Below are positions 43,330 through 48,221 of a stretch of DNA of 48,221 bases, piece by piece (within the stretch, counting starts at the first letter, position 1; every line of letters begins with the position of its first letter). The DNA lies in the NCBI GenBank assembly GCA_002162675.1, contig MAAE01000050.1:1-48221 (forward strand), in the 5' to 3' direction. Below the pieces are notes generated by a model, which was not told the DNA's origin, made no database searches, and saw only the letters and a program-made list of their open reading frames with translations. This DNA comes from Colwellia sp. 39_35_sub15_T18. GTDB lineage: Bacteria; Pseudomonadota; Gammaproteobacteria; Enterobacterales; Alteromonadaceae. Made by a program: the position numbers and the translations under genes.

Positions 43330-44786
43330 TAACTAAAATAATTACCAGCTACCTTATTTCAACGATAACACTTGGTAGTTTAGCTTATAGCAGCACCAGC
43401 CTTGCCAGTAATCAGCAAGACTCAGCAGCATCTAGAAAACCGTTAAAAATAAACAGTATCAACATTGCACAGCTTTCACCGGTATGGACGCTACCAGCAG
43501 GTAATAACCCATTATTACAGCGTGATGCCAAACTATTGCCCATAGAGCAGCCATTAGCATTAAAAATACGACCACTGCTTAACAAAAAAGATTATGCGGG
43601 CGCATTGGCGGCTATTGAGCAAGTAGGTAAACCAGAATATGAACCTGAACCTATCCTAAGCTTGAGCCCGGCGTTACTGCAAGTACAAGGGCAAATATAC
43701 TTATCTCTAGATAAAGATGAGTTAGCTGAAGTAAGCTTTTTAGCAGCGATAGCACAACTGCCTGATTTTATTCGTGCCCACAAAAGTCTTGCTGTGATCT
43801 ATATCAAGCAACAAAACTATCAACAGGCTAGAAAGCATTTAGTCAAAACTATTACTTTAGGTGAAGGTGATGCGCAATTATTTGGTTACCTTGCTTATAT
43901 CAATTTACAACTGAGTACGCCGTGGTCTGCTATTGCAGGTTACGAGCAAGCTTTGCTACTTGAACCCGAAAATAAGCAATGGCAACAAGGTTTGTTATAT
44001 AGCCTGATCAGCGCCAAAGATAATCACGCCGCTAAGGCTATGTTGAACGAAATGCTGCAAAAAACGCCTAATGATGCCAGATTATGGTTGCAACGTAGCC
44101 GAATTTCACTCGACGACAACACACCACTCGATGCGTTAACTAGCATGGAAATGGCTATTCGATTGGGGAATAGCGATGCCGACAATTTAATTGCTACCGC
44201 ACAATTACACTTAAACCATGGCAGTGTTAGCCGAGCAGCAGAGCTGATGGCGCAACTGTTAACTCAATGGCAACAAAGCAAAGTTAATCCTGCTAGCAAA
44301 AACACCAAGCATTTTGATGCCATTGAAGCGGTTATTGCTTGGCTTATTTATGAAAAACACTGGCCAGAAGCGAAAAAGTTACTCAAGCACAGCGATAAAT
44401 ACGCCGGACGAATTAATGACTTACAAAAAAGTCAGCTCAAGCTTCATCGCGCCAGTTTGCCGGGCAATACCAATAAAAAAATTACCCAGTTATATGAACA
44501 AGCCATTAAGCTGGCACCCACCAATGGCAAAGCGCTTATTGCTTTGGCGGAACACTACCAAAAAAATAATGACTACACGCAGGCGCAAATGCTTTTTATC
44601 AGAGCGGCCAGTTTAGCAGGGTTTGCCGAACGCGCTTTTATTGGTCATGCGCAAGTTTACATTGAACAAAAAAATTATGATCAAGCAGCGAGCATGTTGC
44701 GTAAAGCGTTAAAACTAAATCCGTCCAGGCAAGATTTAGTACAAAATATTCGCCTACTTGATCGCATGAATAACAATCAAATTTAA
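43326..44786 (+). CDS. Exported TPR-repeat protein of the TonB2 operon
   Basis: 486 residues, with a signal peptide (about 1-28) and then at least six tetratricopeptide-like helical pairs (for example ALLQVQGQIYLSLDKDELAEVSFLAAI, AHKSLAVIYIKQQNYQQARKHLVK, ALIALAEHYQKNNDYTQAQMLF, FIGHAQVYIEQKNYDQAASMLRKALKLNP). Probably a periplasmic scaffold. TPR proteins end this type of TonB2 operon in several Alteromonadales, but the partner is unknown. Coupled to tonB by a 4-bp overlap; last gene before an independent promoter. Confidence 0.9.
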   Translation: MITKIITSYLISTITLGSLAYSSTSLASNQQDSAASRKPLKINSINIAQLSPVWTLPAGNNPLLQRDAKLLPIEQPLALKIRPLLNKKDYAGALAAIEQVGKPEYEPEPILSLSPALLQVQGQIYLSLDKDELAEVSFLAAIAQLPDFIRAHKSLAVIYIKQQNYQQARKHLVKTITLGEGDAQLFGYLAYINLQLSTPWSAIAGYEQALLLEPENKQWQQGLLYSLISAKDNHAAKAMLNEMLQKTPNDARLWLQRSRISLDDNTPLDALTSMEMAIRLGNSDADNLIATAQLHLNHGSVSRAAELMAQLLTQWQQSKVNPASKNTKHFDAIEAVIAWLIYEKHWPEAKKLLKHSDKYAGRINDLQKSQLKLHRASLPGNTNKKITQLYEQAIKLAPTNGKALIALAEHYQKNNDYTQAQMLFIRAASLAGFAERAFIGHAQVYIEQKNYDQAASMLRKALKLNPSRQDLVQNIRLLDRMNNNQI

Positions 44787-44830
44787 GCACTTTTATTCTC
44801 ATTGAATTCTATACCCTTAATTAATCCAAA

Positions 44831-44839
44831 TGGTATAAT
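44831..44839 (+). promoter_or_regulatory. Extended -10 promoter of rluF
   Basis: TGGTATAAT is an extended -10 element (TGnTATAAT) with a perfect hexamer, 33 bp before the rluF ATG. No -35 at normal spacing is evident, which extended -10 promoters tolerate. Confidence 0.65.
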
Positions 44840-44871
44840 GCTCAATTAATTAACTCTGCTTAAAAAGTGCT

Positions 44872-45735
44872 ATGACCGATACTTCAACGAATGCCAAACG
44901 CTTAAATAAATTTATCAGTGACTCTGGTTTTTGCTCTCGTCGTGGTGCCGATAAATTGATTGAAGAAAAGCGCGTCACTATTAACGGCAATATACCTGAG
45001 TTAGGCACTAAGGTTTTACCCAGTGATATTGTTAAGGTTGACGGTAAAGCAATAGCCAAAAGTAGTGAAGATAAGTCAGATAGGATCTATATTGCCTACA
45101 ACAAACCTATTGGTATTACCTGCACTACAGAAACTGATGTCTGGGGTAATATTGTTGATGCAATCGGACACAAAGAGCGTATTTTTCCTATTGGTCGCTT
45201 AGATAAGCCCTCTGAAGGTTTGATTTTTTTAACCAGTGATGGCGATATTGTTAATAAAATTTTGCGCGCCGAAAATGCCCATGATAAAGAATATATTGTC
45301 ACGGTAGATAAACCGATAAGTGAGCGTTTTATTGAGCGTATGTCACGAGGTGTGCCTATTTTAGGCACTATCACTAAGCCTTGTATTGTTAAGGTAAAAA
45401 GTCGCTTTGTGTTTACTATTATTTTAACTCAAGGCTTAAACCGTCAAATTCGCCGTATGTGTGAATATCTTGATTATGAGGTTAAAAAGCTTAAACGCTC
45501 GCGTATTATGAGTGTTGAATTGGGACAATTAAAGCCCGGGCAATGGCGAGATTTAACTCAGGGTGAGATGGCAGAAATAAACCAAGCTGTTGCCGGCTCA
45601 AGTAAAGTGGCACCACAAGATGCTGTTAGTCATAAAAAATCGGGTAGCCATACAGCTGCACTTAACCATAAAACAGTTAAGCAAGTTATCCATGTCAATA
45701 AAACCACTAAAAATAAGCTGTCGTTAAACAAATAG
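44872..45735 (+). CDS. rluF: 23S rRNA pseudouridine(2604) synthase RluF
   Basis: Converts U2604 of 23S rRNA (and can modify tRNA-Tyr U35) to pseudouridine. 287 residues, similar to E. coli RluF. An S4 RNA-binding domain is at about 8-60 (RLNKFISDSGFCSRRGADKLIEEKRVTING). The RsuA/RluF catalytic motif GRLDKPSEGLIFLTSDGD has nucleophile Asp111, and GLNRQIRRMCEYLDYEVKKLKRSRI follows. The Ser/Lys-rich tail (about 240-287) is poorly conserved. Monocistronic; convergent with the kinase gene downstream. Confidence 0.95.
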   Translation: MTDTSTNAKRLNKFISDSGFCSRRGADKLIEEKRVTINGNIPELGTKVLPSDIVKVDGKAIAKSSEDKSDRIYIAYNKPIGITCTTETDVWGNIVDAIGHKERIFPIGRLDKPSEGLIFLTSDGDIVNKILRAENAHDKEYIVTVDKPISERFIERMSRGVPILGTITKPCIVKVKSRFVFTIILTQGLNRQIRRMCEYLDYEVKKLKRSRIMSVELGQLKPGQWRDLTQGEMAEINQAVAGSSKVAPQDAVSHKKSGSHTAALNHKTVKQVIHVNKTTKNKLSLNK

Positions 45736-45797
45736 GGCTATTTATGTTTACTCAGGCTTATTTAAAGCTTACCTAAGGTAGTTCGCTATCAATTTGG

Positions 45798-47144
45798 TTA
45801 CGCGCAAACTTCAACGGGAAAAGAGATATTAATTTCAATCCCCTTACCGACACTTGACTGACAATTCATTTCTCCCTCTAACACTTGTGTTACTAAGTTA
45901 TAAACAATATTCATGCCTAAACCACTGCCACCTTGATTACGCTTGCTGGTAACAAAAGGCTCGTAAATTTTCTTTAACATCTCTTCATTCATACCAATAC
46001 CGTCATCAAGATAAGGCAGAGTTGCTCGCTGCTGCGAAACATTGACCGAAATAGTGATATTGCCTTGTTGTTGTAATTCAAAACCGTGCAATACTGAATT
46101 GTTAATGAAATTACTGATAATTTGATAAATAGGACCTGGATAGGTATTTACTTTGATATTGTTACTGCCGTGAAAATGAATGTTAATATTTTTATTTTTC
46201 AGCAATGAATACATAGAATCAACCGTTTCTTGTATGTACTCATAAAGATAAATTTCTCTTATATTTTCAGACGCTTGATCGACGGCAATTTGCTTGAAAT
46301 TGCCAATTAAATCGTTAGCTCGATCAAGGTTTTTCAGAATAATGCGATAACCATGTTGTTGGGAGTTAATGGCCTCTTTTAGCATGCTTTGTTTTAAGGT
46401 TTTACTGTTAAGGTGGCCTTCTATATTGATAAGGACATCTTGATTATGGGTTATTGCCGTTAAAGCGATATCTAGCGGCGTGTTTATTTCATGGGATATT
46501 CCCGCGACTAAATTGCCTAGAGCAGCCATTTTCTCTGACTCAATCAAACCTTGTTGCGCTTTGCTTAGCTCATCGACATTGCTTTTCAATACTTGCGACT
46601 GTCGATGTAGTATGCCCTCCAATGCTGAGAAATTTTTCACCATAATATAAATAAAAATGGATAAGACAATATAAATCATTAAAAAAGTTAGGTAATTAAA
46701 CTGACTGAAAGGTAGCTCGATAAAGGAAAAATGATCAAGCACAGCTAGTGTCGATAAACCAATGAAAGTTAAACTATTAATAATAATGGCATTTTTAATT
46801 TCATGCTCATAAGTAAAAATGAAAACAACGATTAGATAGGCCCAATAAGTGCTGGTTGCTTGACTGGGGCGGGCATGAATGATGGCTTCAATAATAGCGA
46901 TTATAATGACTACATAAAAACATCGGTAAACACCTTGCTTGAAGGGTAAAAACTGTTTAATTAGCAGAAGGGCAAGAGTAGGGAAGATGATAATTATCGC
47001 GTTAAACGGCAGATGACCCGTTAAAAAATAGTCCATCGCGATGTTAGCTAGCAATAGGAGTAATGCTAGATACATGGTATGAATAAACAACTTGTGTTTT
47101 CGTTGCTCTTTTAATGTTAAGTATGCTTGCGTGTTGTAATACAT
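45798..47144 (-). CDS. Orphan membrane sensor histidine kinase
   Basis: 448 residues. The N-terminal half has about six membrane segments (within 20-170) with almost no soluble sensor loop, so it may sense the membrane or a lipid-soluble cue. A short coiled coil (about 175-205) leads to a HisKA-like segment with His218 in AALGNLVAGISHEINTPLDIAL, then HATPase with SNFINNSVLHGF, DDGIGMNEE and GGSGLGMNIVYNL. No response regulator adjoins, so its partner is elsewhere. AGGTG lies before the ATG. Confidence 0.9.
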   Translation of the reverse strand: MYYNTQAYLTLKEQRKHKLFIHTMYLALLLLLANIAMDYFLTGHLPFNAIIIIFPTLALLLIKQFLPFKQGVYRCFYVVIIIAIIEAIIHARPSQATSTYWAYLIVVFIFTYEHEIKNAIIINSLTFIGLSTLAVLDHFSFIELPFSQFNYLTFLMIYIVLSIFIYIMVKNFSALEGILHRQSQVLKSNVDELSKAQQGLIESEKMAALGNLVAGISHEINTPLDIALTAITHNQDVLINIEGHLNSKTLKQSMLKEAINSQQHGYRIILKNLDRANDLIGNFKQIAVDQASENIREIYLYEYIQETVDSMYSLLKNKNINIHFHGSNNIKVNTYPGPIYQIISNFINNSVLHGFELQQQGNITISVNVSQQRATLPYLDDGIGMNEEMLKKIYEPFVTSKRNQGGSGLGMNIVYNLVTQVLEGEMNCQSSVGKGIEINISFPVEVCA

Positions 47145-47295
47145 TTTTCACCTAGAGTAGCGTGTTGTGAACTAAAGAACATCACGACACACTAATTTAC
47201 TCTACTTTAGGGCATGTAATATCGCTGCCTAGCTTAATTCACCTGATCTAAGCTTACAATAAAACCGCTATTTATCAATGTTGCTTCGTTTGGTA

Positions 47296-48221
47296 TCAAT
47301 CTGCTATTCCTACTAGCCTTGGTGATAACTCATCTAATACTTGTGGATCATCAATGGTGGCAGGCATATCAATTTTTTGTCCATCTATCATTTGTCTTAA
47401 GGTTTTACGCAATATTTTTCCCGAACGTGTTTTAGGTAAACGCTCAACAATGAGCAACCCTTTCAAAGAGGCAATAGCGCCTATTTCTGCGCGCACTTTC
47501 TTCTTCAAAGCACTGATTAAGGAGTCATCACTTTCATTAATACCATTTTTGATCACCACAAGGCCAAAAGGAACTTGCCCCTTTAAAGCACAGTGAATAC
47601 CAATAACAGCACACTCGGCAACGCTACTATGTCCTGATAATATTTCTTCCATCTCCCCCGTTGATAACCGGTGACCCGCGACATTAATTACGTCATCAGT
47701 TCTGCCCATAATAAACAGATAGCCGGCTTCGTCAATATAACCACCATCGCCGGTAACGTAGTAACCGGGATGGGTTGATAAATAGCTTGATTTAAAGCGT
47801 TGTTCATCTTGATAAATAGTTGCTAAGCAACCGGGAGGCATAGGCAGTTTAATGGCAACGGTTCCTTGCTGATTTGCCGGTAACGGTTTGCCGTAGGCAT
47901 CTAAAATTTCAACATTAAAGCCGGGTACAGGAAAACCAGCCGAACCGGCTTTAGTGGCCATAAGTTCATGGCAGTCATCATCAGCAAAGGGAGTGCTGGC
48001 TATTGCCCAGCCTGTTTCGGTTTGCCACCAATGATCAATAATAGGCAGTTGAGTTTTTTCTTTTAACCAATGGTAAGTTGCAGGATCTAACCTTTCACCC
48101 GCGAGATATAAGCGTTTCAACTGACTTAAGTCATAATCATGCATTAAGGCGCCATCAGGATCTTCTTTGGCTATGGCACGAAACGCTGTTGGCGCACTGA
48201 AAAGTGCATTGACCTGATATT
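47296..48221 (-). CDS. prpE: Propionyl-CoA synthetase-like acyl-CoA ligase (5' end outside window)
   Basis: C-terminal ~308 residues of an AMP-forming acyl-CoA synthetase; the frame runs off the right edge, so the N-terminus is missing. The open part begins QVNALFSAPTAFRAIAKEDPDG, followed by LYLAGERLDPATY, DHWWQTETGW (adenylation core), GYYVTGDGGYIDEAGYLFIMGRTDDVINVAGHRLSTGEMEE (hinge and CoA-binding region) and the catalytic Lys in LPKTRSGKILRKTLRQM. The FSAPTA/WWQTETGW pattern favours PrpE (propionate activation) over acetyl-CoA synthetase Acs. An internal ATG at 48144 is not the true start. Confidence 0.8.
   Translation of the reverse strand, partial: YQVNALFSAPTAFRAIAKEDPDGALMHDYDLSQLKRLYLAGERLDPATYHWLKEKTQLPIIDHWWQTETGWAIASTPFADDDCHELMATKAGSAGFPVPGFNVEILDAYGKPLPANQQGTVAIKLPMPPGCLATIYQDEQRFKSSYLSTHPGYYVTGDGGYIDEAGYLFIMGRTDDVINVAGHRLSTGEMEEILSGHSSVAECAVIGIHCALKGQVPFGLVVIKNGINESDDSLISALKKKVRAEIGAIASLKGLLIVERLPKTRSGKILRKTLRQMIDGQKIDMPATIDDPQVLDELSPRLVGIAD

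Noticed and set aside
1..48221. CRISPR arrays, tRNA or rRNA genes, prophage or intact IS
   Set aside because: No regularly spaced repeats with unique spacers, no tRNA cloverleaf with CCA end, no rRNA-like sequence and no transposase or phage structural protein among the reading frames.

Overview
The window reads as a chromosomal segment of an AT-rich marine gammaproteobacterium of the Alteromonadales, most like Colwellia or a close relative (Thalassotalea type). The reasons are gene content and order: glnA / DUF4124 gene / ntrB / ntrC, the yihY-dtd-yiiD block, the MipA-DUF3019-OmpR-EnvZ-like block, and a Vibrio/Shewanella-style TonB2 system with DUF3450 and TtpC-type proteins. No rRNA, tRNA, CRISPR array, phage module or intact insertion sequence was seen. 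This assignment is inference from family knowledge; no database search was possible.

Layout. 1-155: unidentified structured segment ending in a terminator. 198-1677: epmA (EF-P lysylation) and a MerC-family membrane gene behind a Zur-like operator. 1739-6504 (minus): the nitrogen module, ntrC, ntrB, a DUF4124 gene and glnA, with a sigma-54 promoter and NtrC sites upstream of glnA and an NtrC site upstream of ntrB. 6910-8727: typA. 8983-14748: housekeeping and small membrane genes (yihY, dtd, a GNAT-thioesterase fusion, an SDR protein, dusC). 14936-18315: MipA/OmpV-like barrel, DUF3019 protein and a two-component pair. 18485-21902: a lone prepilin, a di-heme peroxidase and a chemoreceptor. 22137-23234 (minus): a synthetase-only RelA/SpoT-domain gene bracketed by 56-bp direct repeats. 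23517-29033: hutCUH diverging from hutI around palindromic operators. 29349-33741: cupredoxin, GGDEF/EAL protein and beta-barrel. 33858-34562 (minus): a glycerophosphodiesterase between two copies of a palindromic repeat. 34921-39199 (minus): FecA-FecR-FecI-type iron signalling under a Fur box. 39460-44786: the TonB2 energising operon. 44872-48221: rluF, an orphan histidine kinase and the C-terminal part of a propionyl-CoA synthetase-like gene cut by the window edge.

How the genes work together. NtrBC senses nitrogen status and drives glnA. Histidine is degraded by hutH, hutU and hutI under HutC; the last step (hutG, or hutF plus hutG) is not in the window. The TonB-dependent receptor signals through FecR to the FecI sigma factor, and the neighbouring divergent TtpC/ExbB/ExbD/TonB operon could power the same receptor; Fur-like boxes lie on both sides of the shared intergenic region.

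The points most worth a second look are: (1) a tandem duplication of the exbB-exbD junction that creates two short, RBS-bearing ORFs forming an overlapping start/stop chain into exbD; (2) the RelA/SpoT gene inside duplicated terminator repeats; (3) a paired palindromic repeat element whose outer stem shows a compensatory base-pair change; (4) a Zur-like box before the MerC-family gene; and (5) a hairpin plus T8 between the divergent iron genes that could end a small RNA.
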